This document shows positions 33,756 to 45,327 of a stretch of 64,000 bases of DNA, one piece after another (position 1 is the stretch's first letter; every line of letters begins with the position of its first letter). Below the pieces are notes generated by a model. The model was not told where the DNA came from. It made no database searches and saw only the letters and a program-made list of their open reading frames with translations. A program made the translations under genes and the position numbers. The stretch comes from Tillandsia leiboldiana (taxonomy: Eukaryota > Streptophyta > Magnoliopsida > Poales > Bromeliaceae): assembly GCA_029204045.2 (NCBI GenBank), contig CM055066.1, positions 44,158,342-44,222,341 of the forward strand, written 5' to 3'.

Positions 33756-34331
33756 ATGGCTTTTGCTTGGATTATTGCACTCATTGTAGCAATGGTGGGA
33801 ACGAGAGCATCTGTTAAAAAGGAACAAGCTGGACCAAGTCAAGAGGAAACGAAGAATGTTCTTCAAAATGGTTCAGAATCAGAAGACGAAGAAGATTGGG
33901 ACACATTTTGTGAAGAAGTCCAACAAGTGGTTGATGACGAAGATAGGTTCTATCTAAAGCAAAAGAAGCTGATGAAGTCTTCCTCAACAACCAAGCAGCA
34001 CACAAGGAGCAAGAATTCGAGGGGCAGAGGAATTCAGATCAATGAACCCCTCGCCAGAGCACGCTCTCTGCCTAAAGAATCTCCTTGTAATGAAGGTCAA
34101 AATACACTTTCAGCATCCACGCAATCCCCTTCTACCTCCAAGAGAAACACCACAAAAGCTGATATATTATCTATGCAACGAGAACAGCGGAGAATGTCTG
34201 AAGAACAAGAAAGAATGTCGGCTGACATTTACAAGATGAAACATAATTGTTCCAAACTGTCAAGGATGCTTAAAGGGATTTTGAACAAATTAGACCGCAA
34301 TAGCTCTGAGGATTCTGAGTCTGACAACTGA
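33756..34331 (+). CDS. Accessory ORF downstream of Sirevirus pol, function unknown
   Basis: 191 aa from ATG 33756. The N-terminus is hydrophobic (about residues 2-16, FAWIIALIVAMVG), followed by a basic turn, an acidic stretch (ESEDEEDWDTF, about 47-57, and VVDDEDRF), a Ser/Lys-rich middle, and a heptad-like C-terminal coiled coil (REQRRMSEEQERMSADIYKM to about residue 180). An in-frame ATG at 33792 would drop the hydrophobic segment, so membrane targeting is uncertain. Many Sireviruses carry a third ORF here, often called envelope-like; this one is short and I cannot assign it. It lies just downstream of a promoter-like module and ends before a PPT-like AAAAAGGGGGAGAG (34448). Confidence 0.65.
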   Translation: MAFAWIIALIVAMVGTRASVKKEQAGPSQEETKNVLQNGSESEDEEDWDTFCEEVQQVVDDEDRFYLKQKKLMKSSSTTKQHTRSKNSRGRGIQINEPLARARSLPKESPCNEGQNTLSASTQSPSTSKRNTTKADILSMQREQRRMSEEQERMSADIYKMKHNCSKLSRMLKGILNKLDRNSSEDSESDN

Positions 34332-34998
34332 TTTTCTTTCTAACATATCTTTTTGTTTTGCAGGTTTTTAAGTTTTAGTTCTTACCTTTTATTTTTGCAC
34401 TTTTATCACTCCCTTTTTATTTTTGTAATTTTGGCTACTTTAGTGACAAAAAGGGGGAGAGATATAAGAACAATTGGAACAATGGCAATTGGAACAATGG
34501 TTACAATGGTGTGAGAACTTTTGAACTTTGAAGGTAAGTATCAAAACAACTTTTGGTTCTGTATTGTGTTTTGAATGCATGCCTCGACTAACTATTCGAC
34601 TAACTATTTGGGCATGTATTATTACTAACAAGTTGTTTGATTACTAACAAACTTATGACATTTGGATTTTAATGCTTAGAAGATATGTCTATTTCTGATT
34701 ATGATCTTAATACATATCTGAGTTCACAAATGTCATGGTAAGTATAAACTCTATCTCTGTTTGGTTTTGAATGCTAAATATTCTTGAGGTATTTAACGAT
34801 CTCTTTTGGCAAGAATGATTTCTTTTGCAGAGATTACAGATGTCTAAGTCTAGAGTCTGTTTTAGGAGTTTATCTCATGTACTTAATTCTTGGTTCTCAA
34901 ATGTAAATTTTTGTTGTATGGTGATAGCAACAAAAATATCTTTTTGAATTTTTTTGAGTGAATTTTTGTTTTGTCACGAAACCGCCAAAGGGGGAGAT
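34332..34998 (+). other. Sirevirus B 3' non-coding region with polypurine tracts
   Basis: No coding frame. A PPT-like purine tract lies at 34448-34462 and the terminal PPT AAAGGGGGAGAT at 34987-34998 abuts the LTR. The latter would prime plus-strand DNA synthesis. Multiple PPT copies are a Sirevirus trait. Confidence 0.8.
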
Positions 34999-36258
34999 TG
35001 TTAAGGAATTTGTTTTGGCGTATTTCGTGAAAGTGTTAAGTCTTGAAGATTGAAGATTAAGAAGTTTGGATCATATACCTCAATCTCAAGAAAGAAGAAT
35101 TCAAAAGGATCATGTACGTTTAACTAATTAATTTTGATGATCTGAATACTTCTTATAGTGTAGAAACACTTGGATGAATTTTTAATTGCATAAAAATAAA
35201 AAACTGGACATGGGACATGTTCAGGATCCGGATCAGGCACTGCAGTCCGGACCCCGAACGTTGTCAGTTCATGCGCTAATCCAGTCCGGAACAAAGCCAA
35301 TTCTGATCCGGACCCCGAACATGGGTTTTTGCTGAAATGTATGAACAGTCTGGACCGGGTACTTCAGTCCGGACCCCGAACGTATGTTTTTCTGGAAATT
35401 GTCTGTTTAGCCACGACAGTCCGGACCGCCAATTCCAGTCCGGACCGTCGTCCTGAAAAATTCCAGATTAGGTCAGTTTTTGATTCTTATCCTCTTCCAA
35501 CGGTTTCTAACCTATAAATAAACCCTACGATTCTTTTTTAGGGTAATCCAAAATACGGTCAAAAAGAGAAATCCACATATAGAGAAGAAAGGAAATAACT
35601 AGATTTAATTCTATGTTTCTTCATCTATATTGATTAATTTGATTCTAGGTTTTCATACTCAAATTTTGAGTAGAATCAAATTAATGAATACTTAGATGGT
35701 ATTTCCGATCTATCTTTGATCTAAGTATTCGGCGGATCATCACCACCCAAAAAACAACGATTTTCCCAAAATTGGCGCGTCGACTCGCGTGGCCTTGTGG
35801 ATTCAAGGTGCTACCGCTCTCGTGGATTCGGAGCGAGGTACATTCGTGGATTCGAGACGTGCTACTGGATGAAGACCGTGGATTCGGTTGGACGTCGTGG
35901 ATTCGACGTTGGATGCCAAAGATTCGGCGTTGGACGCTAATCATGGATTCGAGGAGCGTTGCGGAGCGAGCGGAGAAGATCTACTAGGAGCGTATGGAAA
36001 AAGGTCGAGTCGTCTGTGAGTACGGTATATCACCTTTGTACGTGTGTTAATTCTAGTGGATTTCGCCGTGTTATCAGTCCCGTGGTTTTTTACTCCGGTT
36101 TTAGAGTTTTCCACGTAAAAATCTTGCGTGTTATATTTTCATTTCCGCATTGGGTTTTATTGCGCAACGATTTTTGAGTGTTTATTGTTTACACCTATTC
36201 ACCCCCCCTCTAGGTGTTTTTTCCCCTATTTAGATCTATATTTTATCATAACCCAACA
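34999..36258 (+). repeat. Shared LTR: 3' LTR of B and 5' LTR of D
   Basis: 1260 bp, TGTTAAGGAA...ACCCAACA. TATAAATA at 35513-35520, palindrome cluster about 35225-35445, hairpin array about 35794-35956. It is preceded by the PPT of B and followed at once by a PBS and Gag start, so it serves two internal regions. Confidence 0.92.
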
Positions 36259-36292
36259 ATTGGTATCAAAGCGGGAATAGGGTTGTAAACAA

Positions 36293-37528
36293 TGGTTGAA
36301 GGTGGAAACATCAACAGACCCCCATTCTTCGATGGAACAAATTATGCCTACTGGAAAGTACGGATTTAAGCCTTTTTAATTTCCATCGACGAACGGGTGT
36401 GGCAATCTATCGAGTTAGGATGGTCAAATCCAACGGAAATTATTGCTGATGTTCGCACCATCAAATCTAGGTCGAAATGGACCAAGGAAGAGATTGATTC
36501 ATCTTCTTACAATGGCAAAGGAATTAACGCTTTATTTAATGCCTTGTCACAAACTGAGTTCTCTCGCGTCTCGGCATGAGAGACTGCGAAAGAAATCTGG
36601 GATGTTCTTCAAGTTACACATGAGGGAACTAACCTTGTGAAGATTCAAAAACTGCAAATGCTTACGAGCAAGTTTGACTCCATTTTCATGGCAGAAAATG
36701 AATTGTTCACAGATTATTACACACGATTGCAAGACATCGTGAATTCATGTGCTAACTTGGGAGAGAAAATTCCAGAATTTAAAATTGTAAGAAAGATTTT
36801 AAGAACTCTTCCTGAAAGATTTCGTTCCAAGGTTACGGCCATTGAAACAATTAAACACCCGGACGAAATCCGTGTAGAAGAATTAGTTGGTTCATTACAA
36901 ACTTATGAAATGACATTTCCTACTAACTATTCTTCTGGAAAGGCATCCTCTTCTAAGTCTTCAGGTTATGCGTTGAAAACAACAAAAGAAGAAGACGCAG
37001 ATTCATCCTCCTCAGACGATGACGAGAACCTATCTATGGAGGATTTCGAGAAGCAACTTGCTCTCTTGACGAGGAAATTTCGCCGAAACTTTCGAAGGGG
37101 TAATTCTGGCAAAACCTCATCCTTCGTAAAGTCGAAGAAAGGCAAAGGGAATTCAAGCTTTAAGTCAAGAAAGCAAGAGAGTTTTTCAAAGGATAAGAAA
37201 AACTCAGAGGGACATGTCCAGTGCTTCAAGTGCCGAGGATACGGCCATATCTCAACGGAGTGTCCCAATAAGAATCCGGCAAAGAAGAAAGCGATGCAAG
37301 CCGTCACTTGGGATGACACCTCAACGTCAAATGAGTCATCTTCAAGTGATGAAGAAAACAACGCAACGGCATTCCACGCGTCCACATCTTCACCGTTCAT
37401 ATGCTTTATGGCAAGCACATCTGAGTCATTGTCCAACTCCTCCCAAATTGGAAAATCAGCAACGGACGATGAATCGGATAATTCCGAAGGTGAAGATTTT
37501 GTTTTAGCCTACCATAAACTTTTGAGGG
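36293..37528 (+). pseudogene. gag: Sirevirus D gag, 5' part
   Basis: Starts MVEGGNINRPPFFDG at 36293. A TAA at about 36367 and a TGA at about 36578 (Cys codon in B) break the N-terminal part. The rest is open and has the capsid region and CCHC knuckle 1 (CFKCRGYGHISTEC, about 37222-37263). It is cut at 37528 by the G2 LTR in the coiled-coil segment. Confidence 0.9.
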
Positions 37529-38086
37529 TGTAAGACCCGGCTTTTCCTTAACCCTTCTGGTCACCCTCTTCTTGTAATGCCTGACCGGGGGCCTCATTTT
37601 TGGCATTTTTCCGGACAGACCGTCGGGGCCCGCAAATAATTTTAGGCGGTAGAGCTCGCGGAACGGAGCGCGTGGGCGCGATCGGTTTATTTTTCCGACT
37701 CCCGGTCTGACCAGAATTAATTCTCGAAGTTGGGGTCCCCCTTAGACGCCTCGGGATCCGTGTTGGCAGCCGCACACCTTTTAAGGTAAACCCTAATTCT
37801 CTTAGTATATATATGTAGCCGTGAGGGAAAGAGGATTAGGGTTCCTCTTATTTTTCTTTTGGTGGCCGCCTCTTTTCTTTTTCTTCCTCCCTCGTAGCCG
37901 CCGGCAAAGAGAAACCAAGCACACCGCAAGGGTGGACCGGTGGAGGCAAGCGGACGATCCCTCTCTTCCTCCTCTTTCGCACATCAAGGTGAGTCGGACG
38001 CGTTTCGTTCGGGGGAATCTCCCTCTTTCTTTCTTTTGTTGGTCACGAGGAGGGAGGAGGCCCGGCGCCGTCGCGCACCGCGGGCC

Positions 38087-38830
38087 CGCGCGCCCGCGCG
38101 GCGCTCGGCCGCGCGGGGCCGCCCGCAGGAGGGGGCGCCCGCGCGGGCTGGTGCCGCGCGGGGCCGCCCCGCACCGCGGGCCGCGCACCCGCGCGGCGCT
38201 CGGCCGCGCGGGGGCTGCCCGCAGGAGGGGGCGCCCGCGCGGGCTGGTGCCGCGCGGGGCCGCCCCGCACCGCGGGCCGCGCGTCCGCGCGGCGCTCGGC
38301 CGCGCTGGGGCCGCCGCAGGAGGGGGGCGCCCGCGCGGGCTGGTGCCGCGCGGGGCCGCCCCGCACCGCGGGCCGCGCGCCCGCGCGGCGCTCGGCCGCG
38401 CGGGGCCGCCCGCAGGAGGGGCGCCCGCGCGGGCTGGTGCCGCGCGGGGCCGCCCCGCACCGCGGGCAGCGCGCCCGCGCGGCACTCGGCCGCGCGGGGC
38501 CGCCCGCAGGAGGGGCGCCCGCGCGGGCTGGTGCCGCGCGGGGTCGCCCCGCACCGCGGGCAGCGCGCCCACGCGGCGCTCGGCCGCGCGGGGCCGCCCG
38601 CAGGAGGGGCGCCGCGCGGGCTGGTGCCGCGCGGGGTCGCCCCGCACCGCGGGCAGCGCGCCCGCGCGGCGCTCGGCCGCGCGGGGCCGCCCGCAGGAGG
38701 GGCGCCCGCGCGGGCTGGTGCCGCGCGGGGTCGCCCCGCACCGCGGGCCGCGCGCCCGCGCGGCGCTCGGCCGCGCGGGGCCGCCGCAGGAGGGGCGCCG
38801 CGCGGGCTGGTGCCGCGCGGGGCTGCGCCC
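38087..38830 (+). repeat. GC-rich minisatellite, eight units of 93-96 bp
   Basis: Marker GCGCTCGGCC-type starts occur at 38101, 38196, 38292, 38388, 38482, 38576, 38669 and 38763. Each unit runs through CCCGCAGGAGG and CGGGCTGGTGCCGCG. Open frames in five of six phases are a by-product of composition. A copy is at 45890-46640 in the 3' LTR with many indels. Confidence 0.93.
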
Positions 38831-39169
38831 TGGCAGGGTGTTCGTCGCACGGGCCGGTGCCGTGCGAAGAACTCCGCCGCACGCTGTAGGGAGTCGTTGT
38901 AAGTTTCGGACTTCTAAGTCTCGATTTGCCTATGTTCCTTCAGGAGTGCGGGGCGCTGTGGGCGACTGGAGCACAGACACGGACTGGACGAACGCAGGAC
39001 GATGCACACAAGGTGGGTACGTTCCCGGGGGTTTCGGGAATGGGGTTTAACTGTTAGAAATAGCATGTTGGGGCAAGGTGGAATTGTCAGTCTCCTTCTG
39101 TTTATGCACTAACCCTGTTATGTTATGTTATGATACTCAATGTCAATCTGGGGCTCAAATTTGCTACAC

Positions 39170-39203
39170 GCACACCCGCGGTTTGGCCACCGCAAGGGTG
39201 TGC
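39170..39203 (+). promoter_or_regulatory. Conserved LTR stem-loop (G2 copy)
   Basis: Outer stem GCACACCC/GGGTGTGC, inner stem GCGGT/ACCGC, loop TTGGCC. It is followed by the palindrome TTTTCCGGAAAA. The second copy is at 46988-47020. Confidence 0.75.
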
Positions 39204-40258
39204 TTTTCCGGAAAAGTGGTACGTTGACCCGTGTACCCCACGCGGAGGTGGCGTTAGGAATGGGGGCCCCCATGGGTGGGGGGTGTGAGCGGTGACGTCG
39301 AGGCAGGTGCTCGGCGGCCGAGGCAGGTGCTCGGCGGTGGGCATCGGGGAAGGTGCCCGATGTTGCTTTGTGAGGCAGGTGCTCGGCGGTGGGCATCGGG
39401 GAAGGTGCCCGATGTCGTAATGATACAGGGTGTGGTTAAGGTGGAAGGTGCATGGGAGGGATAGTTGCTCCGGTGTTTGTGGTTTGCCTTATCTTTGTTT
39501 ACTACGCTTATCATGCTATTTCTAGTCACTGACTTCCCACTTCGTGACAGGTTCGTCCAGGGGCGAGTGCTAGGGCGCCGGTGAGGACGTTAGGGTGCTG
39601 ATCTGATTTATGGGTGACTTCAGATACAGTGACTCTTCTTTCCCTTTTCTTTTATTATTCATGGTGGCTAGTTGTGGATTGCGACACCCCCGTGGGGTCG
39701 AAGTGGATGTTGCCCTTTTCTTTCCTTTCTTTTTGAATAATTGAATGAATACTACGTTCTCTCTTACTTGGCCGTTTTGAACGATGAAAAACAAAGAAAA
39801 CCGTTTGCGAAAACTATTTTTAAAACGTGGGTGTCGTGTGGGCACCAAGCTTTATAAACCTTGTGGGATTTATGTGTTTACGAACTGTTTTCACAAACGA
39901 GGGCATCGTGTGGATGCCGCTTTCAAAACCTTGTGATTATTTATCCTTTCAAAACACCGGCCTCTATGCTCTAAGTGAATGCTAGAATGTCACGTGAATT
40001 GTTTGGTTGTATGTGTACGAGACCCCAACTGATGTGGTTAGAGATTGTATGTACTACGCCTTGTGAGACACTTTGTAGTTGAGACGCCGTGCATATACAA
40101 AGGGGCCTCTGCTCATTTGCAGAGCGAATTTGTGTATGCGGCGGGTCTGTGCACGCGCCGGGGAGTAATGTTTTACAAAAAAAATATATGGCTGAATCAG
40201 GGGCATCGGTGGCTCCTCTTCCGCGCGATTCGAACCCCCGGGGCGTGACAGATTAAGA

Positions 40259-40270
40259 TGGTATCAGAGC
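40259..40270 (+). promoter_or_regulatory. Primer-binding site of G2
   Basis: TGGTATCAGAGC eight bases after the LTR end, complementary to initiator tRNA-Met. Confidence 0.92.
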
Positions 40271-40475
40271 GGTAAACTTTAACCACAACAGTCGGGGCCT
40301 AACATCCACGGGCGCAATACTCTGGCTACTGAGTAATAAAGTGAACACGGGATAAATAAAACGCGAGTGCTCGTTGGGGGAAAAAGGGGGGAGGGAATTA
40401 GTGTTCTTTTCTTTTCTCCCTCTAGTGCCAGCACTAGTGGCGTGCCGTCTTATTTAAACTAGGAGTAACTGGTTC

Positions 40476-43400
40476 GTGCAAATGTTCAGATCATGGCCAG
40501 GACTAGATCCACAGCCGAGGACACGGGGGGCGGACGCAGCGGAAGCGATGACTGCGGAGAATCAGCTCCTAAGGCAGCAGCTACAAGAGATGGCGGAACA
40601 GTTGGCAGCCCTGAACGACCGCGTGCGCCAACTGACGCAGCAACAGCAGGCCGCTGCGACGGCAGAGGTTGCCCCGGGCCCTCTCCCGGGGCCAGCTGCA
40701 CCGGTGATGGAGACCGAAGGAGGGGCTGCCCCCACCCGGGCCTCGGCCCCAGAGGTGGCCCCTTCGACGGCAACGGCAGGGCCGGCGGCGACACCAATCG
40801 TCGGAATTGCTCCGAGTGTGACGGTAGTGTTACCCACTCCCGCCGCGACCGCCAACGTCGCGAAGGAGGGGGCGAACCTACCAAACGAGCGAGACCGTGT
40901 GCGCGCCAACCTGGCCGACTTCAAGAAATACGATCCGCCAACGTTCGAGGGGGACACGACGGGCCCCTGGGTTGTGGAGAAATGGGTGGATACGATGGAG
41001 AAATTATTCGAGGACCTATTGATGGAAGACCATGAGCGGGTCCCCCTGGCCGCCCACTTGCTCGAGGGGAACGCCCGCATTTGGTGGAAGACCGTACGCC
41101 CCGACTCTGCGTCGGGCGCTACCCTTCCGTCATGGACTACCTTTAAACAGCAGCTATTCGGGGCGTTCTTTACCAACAGCGTGAAGAAACAACTGGAGGA
41201 CGACCTAAACCACATCAGGCAGGGAACCAAAACAGTAATGGAGTACCAGAGGGAGTTCGTGAGACTGGCGAACTGTGTCCCGTTCGTCATTCGGGACGAA
41301 TCCCATAAGGCACAACTGTTTGTGGATGGATTGAGGACTGACATTTTCCAAGTGGTGGACGCGGCGGATCTGCATACCTTTCAGAAGGTGGTCGACCGAG
41401 CCACCATCGTGGAGCGAGGCTTTGCCGTCACGCGCGCCCGAAGGGAAGGCTCCCACCAGCAAGACGACAGGAAGCGGACCCAGACGGCTTCAGGGGGAGG
41501 GGGCTCCTCCAGCGGGAATCGGCCCCCTAAGCGGTGGAGGCCCCAGCAAAGGACCAGGGGAGCACCGGGAGAGGGACAACGCCCGGAGGACCGCTCATGC
41601 GTGATCTGCGGCGGGGCGCACCGAGTGATGGATTGCTCCAAGAGACAGGACCATTGTTTCCGATGTGGCAAGCAGGGACACTTCCGTTTCAACTGTCCCC
41701 TGAACCAAGGCACCACATCTTCAGCAGCCTCCGTGCCTTCACCCCAGCACGCAGGGCGGGGGAAAGCGCCAATGACGTCAGCCCCCAGACCGCCAGCACC
41801 CCGATCTGTAGGGGAAAAGCCACCGCCTTCGGGAGGCCGCGTCTATTCGATGGGTCAGCAGGAGACGCACCCGTCTGAGCACGTCGTCGCAGGTATCACT
41901 CTTGCTTCTGTTTATCGCGCTAGAACCCTTTTTGACACCGGAGCGACCCTCTCGTTTATGTCCCGAGACTTCGCACTGACCCATGATTTTGAGTTGAGAC
42001 CCTTACCCAGTTTGATGACCGTACACACCGCGGGGGGATCCTTGGAGGCACGCAACATGGTGCCTTCCTGCCCTATATGGATGGGAAGGCTTCCGTGCCC
42101 CTGGGATCTGGTAGTCATTCCATTGAAAGAGTATGAAGTAGTGCTCGGAATGGATTGGCTCACGTGGTACCTTGCGGTCATAGACTGCGAGAAGCGCGAG
42201 GTACGACTGATGTACCCCGATTTTCCGGAGAACGTGTACTTGGCTTGCAAGAGCGTTTCCTTTTCTTCCATGATTCCTGCATCCCGAGCCAGGAAGCTGG
42301 TAGAGGGCGGGTGTATGGCCTACTTGGTGTCGGTGGCCCTGGCCGCCGGATCCTCCACGGCACTCCCCGACATCCCTGTGGTGAGGGACTTCCCAGATGT
42401 TTTTTCCGGCCGAACTACCTGGATTACCCCCCGAGCGAGAAGTTGTCTTCCCATTGAGCTTCCACCCGGCACTCGACCAATCACGAAGGCCCCCTACAGG
42501 ATGGCCTTCGCGGAGCTGAAGGAACTTAAGGCGCAGCTAGAGGACCTTCTGGACAAGGGGTTTATCCGACCGAGTGTGTCCCCTTGGGGCGCACCTGTAC
42601 TCTTTGTACGAAAGAAAGACGGGAGCTTGCGGTTGTGCATCGACTACCGGGAAATCAACAAGTCACAGTGAAAAACAAGTACCCCTTACCTAGGATTGAT
42701 GACCTCTTTGACCAGCTGCGGGGTGCAACTGTCTTTTCAAAAATCGACCTGCAGTCGGGCTACCACCAGCTCAGAGTTCGAGACGAGGATATTCCGAAGA
42801 CGGCATTCCGGACTCGGTATGGCCATTACGAGTTCACAGTAATGCCGTTCGGGCTTACCAATGCCCCAGCGGTGTTCATGGACATGATGAACCGAGTTTT
42901 CAGACCCTTCCTGGATCAGTTCGTTGTGGTCTTCATCGACGACATCCTGATTTACTCCACCACCGATGAGAAGCACGAGGAGCACCTTCGAATTGTTCTA
43001 CAGACCCTTAGGGAGCAGGAGTTGTTCGCAAAACTTAAGAAATGCGAATTCTGGCTTCGCGAAGTGGGGTTTCTAGGGCATATCATTTCAGCAGCAGGAG
43101 TCGCAGTGGATCCCAAGAAGGTGGAGTCGGTGACCGACTGGCCCCAGCCGACCACAGTGACAGAGGTGCGCAGCTTCTTGGGCCTTGCGGGATACTACAG
43201 ACGTTTCGTGGAGGGTTTCTCGAAGATTGCGACCCTCTGAACCGCCTAACCCGGAAAGGAGTAAAGTTCATATGGACGGTCCAATGCCAAGAGAGCTTTG
43301 AAGAACTTAAGAAACGGTTAACAAGAGCGCCTGTGCTTGCCTTACCAACCCCTGGAGAAGACTACGAAGTCTACTGCGATGCATCGCGAATAGGACTGGG

Positions 43401-45291
43401 AGGAGTACTAATGCAGCAAGGAAGAGTCATTGCCTATGCTTCAAGACAACTCAAGGATTACGAACAGAACTACCCGATCCATGACTTGGAGCTTGCCGCA
43501 GTGGTCTTCGTTCTGAAACTGTGGAGGCACTACCTCTACGGTGTACATTGCAACGTGTTCTCGGACCACCAAAGCCTTAAGTACCTTTTCACCCAGAAGG
43601 AGCTTAACCTACGGCAGAGGAGGTGGTTGGAGCTACTGAAGGACTACGACTTAACCATCCAGTACCACCCGGGGAAAGCAAATGTGGTAGCCGACGCTCT
43701 AAGCCGAAAGGGACAAGCAGAAGGAACTTCGGCGGGCGCGATCACGCAGCAGAACGACTTGATCGCGGAATTTTCACGATTGAGGTTGGAAGTGGTACCA
43801 GCAGGGACGGTTGAGCGACTGTTGACCCTAACAGTCGCGCCGACCCTATTGGAGAGGATTCGGGAAGGCAAGGTGCGGATCCGCAGCTACCAGCTGGAAC
43901 GAGATAGGATTTCACCGGAGCAAGAAGGAGACTTTGCAGTGGGAACGGACGGCACCCTTCGGTTCCGAGGGCGGATCTGCGTGCCCGATCTGCCGGATCT
44001 AAAGAAAGAAATCCTGACTGAAGCACATTGCGCCCCCTACGTGGCGCACCCTGGAGGCACCAAGATGTACCGGGATATCCGACAGACCTTCTGGTGGCCA
44101 AGATTGAAGGGAGATGTGACGCTGTTCGTGGCTCACTGTTTGATTTGCCAACAGGTGAAAGCCGAGCATCAGCGGCCGGGCGGGGAAATTGCAACCTCTA
44201 CCCGTGCCCGAATGGAAGTGGGAGCAAGTCACAATGGACTTCGTCACCGGATTCCCCCGTTCGCAACAGGGACACGACGCTATCTGGGTTGTCGTGGATC
44301 GGCTAACGAAGTCAGCTCACTTCCTACCCATCCACACGACCTGGACACGTGACCGGCTGGCACAGGTCTACCTCAGCGAGATTGTAAGGCTGCACGGGGT
44401 GCCAACGACGATCACCTCGGACAGGGACACGAGGTTCGTTTCGAACTTTTGGAAGAGTCTACAACGAGCCTTGGGGACCAAGTTACACTTCAGCTCAGCC
44501 TTTCACCCCCAGACGGACGGGCAATCCGAGCGGGTGATCCAGATACTCGAGGACATGCTTCGGGCGTGCGTGCTGGATTTGGGAGATGGATGGTCGCGCT
44601 ACCTACCCCTTGCAGAGTTCGCTTATAACAACAGCTACCAAGCGAGCATTAAGATGGCGCCGTACGAAGCGTTGTACGGCAGACGCTGTAGATCCCCGAT
44701 CTGCTGGGACGATCTGGGGGAGGAGAAAGTTTTTGGGGCCGGACCTAGTGGCCGAGACAGAGGAAAGGGTGCGCCTCATCAGGCGACGTTTGGCGACCGC
44801 CCAGAGCCGGCAAAAGAGTTACGCGGACCAGAGACGTCGCGACTTGGAATTCCAGGTGGGAGAGCACGTGTTACTGCGGGTGTCGCCGTCGAAGGGGGTG
44901 AAGCGGTTTGGGTTGAGGGGCAAGCTGAGCCCGCGGTACATAGGGCCGTTTGAGATTCTGGAGCGCATCGGCCCGGTAGCCTACCGCCTCGCCCTACCCG
45001 CCGAACCTTGACCGCGTTCATGATGTGTTCCACGTATCCATGCTTCGGAAATACCTCCCCGACCCATCGCGAGTGCTTGACGCCTCCGCGATTGAACTCA
45101 AGGAGGATCTAAGTTTCGCGGAAGTACCAGTTGCGGATCCTAGCCGGGAGGACAAAAAGCTGCGTAGTCGGACGATTCCCTACGTAAAGGTGCTTTGGAG
45201 CAATCAAGAAGAGCGTGAGGCAACTTGGGAACCCGAGTCAAAGACTGAGGGAGTGCTACCCGGGACCTGTTCGCCGCTGGGGGAAGATTAA
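40476..45291 (+). pseudogene. gag-pol: G2 gag-pol polyprotein, broken by single-base indels
   Basis: The first frame, 40476-42671 (731 aa), covers Gag (an alternative start ATG 40493 needs a frameshift), the CCHC knuckle CFRCGKQGHFRFNC (from 41655), protease LFDTGATLSF (Asp near 41934) and the RT start. One-base changes relative to G1 shift the frame near 42662, 43233, 44180, 44725 and 44998. The remaining pieces hold RT FIDDILIYS (about 42936-42962), RNase H YCDASRIGLGGV, integrase HHCC, core residues and the chromodomain end YVKVLWSNQEEREATWE. All domains are recognisable and no large deletion is seen. Whether the indels are real or assembly errors is open. Confidence 0.9.
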
Positions 45292-45327
45292 GTTTCGGGG
45301 ACGAAACTTGTTTTTAGCGGTAAGTGG

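Larger units (their letters stand above)
8705..36258 (+). mobile_element. Sirevirus B (Copia), carrying nested insertions
   Basis: 5' LTR 8705-9964 and 3' LTR 34999-36258, both 1260 bp. PBS at 9967; gag, protease, integrase, RT and RNase H follow in Copia order; then an accessory ORF, and the PPT AAAGGGGGAGA at 34987. The interior is split by a solo LTR (11961-13253) and by Gypsy G1 (13932-29758). The AAAGGGGGAGAT/TGTTA junction, double-knuckle Gag, several PPT-like motifs and the extra ORF match the Sirevirus lineage. No target duplication is found at the right end, because the 3' LTR runs straight into another internal region. Confidence 0.88.
37529..40250 (+). repeat. 5' LTR of G2
   Basis: TGTAAGACCC...GGGGCGTGACA, 2722 bp. 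A TATA-like TATATATAT lies at 37806-37814, followed by a leader, AAG|GTGAGT (37989), a minisatellite (38087-38830), a polypyrimidine-CAG (ends 38943), AAG|GTGGGTAC (39013) and TGACAG (ends 39550). The stem-loop is at 39170-39203 and short direct repeats (GGCAGGTGCTCGGCGG) at about 39302-39420. Confidence 0.93.

Noticed and set aside
33756..34331. Calling the accessory ORF an envelope glycoprotein
   Set aside because: No long ectodomain, no second membrane segment and no cleavage pattern; the hydrophobic segment may not even be translated if 33792 is the start.
37802..39050. Open frames of 280-410 aa on both strands (Ala/Arg/Pro/Gly-rich) in the GC-rich arrays, also at 45601-46869 and 58138-59097
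   Set aside because: Several frames are open at once over the same tandem repeat, the encoded peptides just repeat the DNA unit, and the region lies inside an LTR. Composition explains them.
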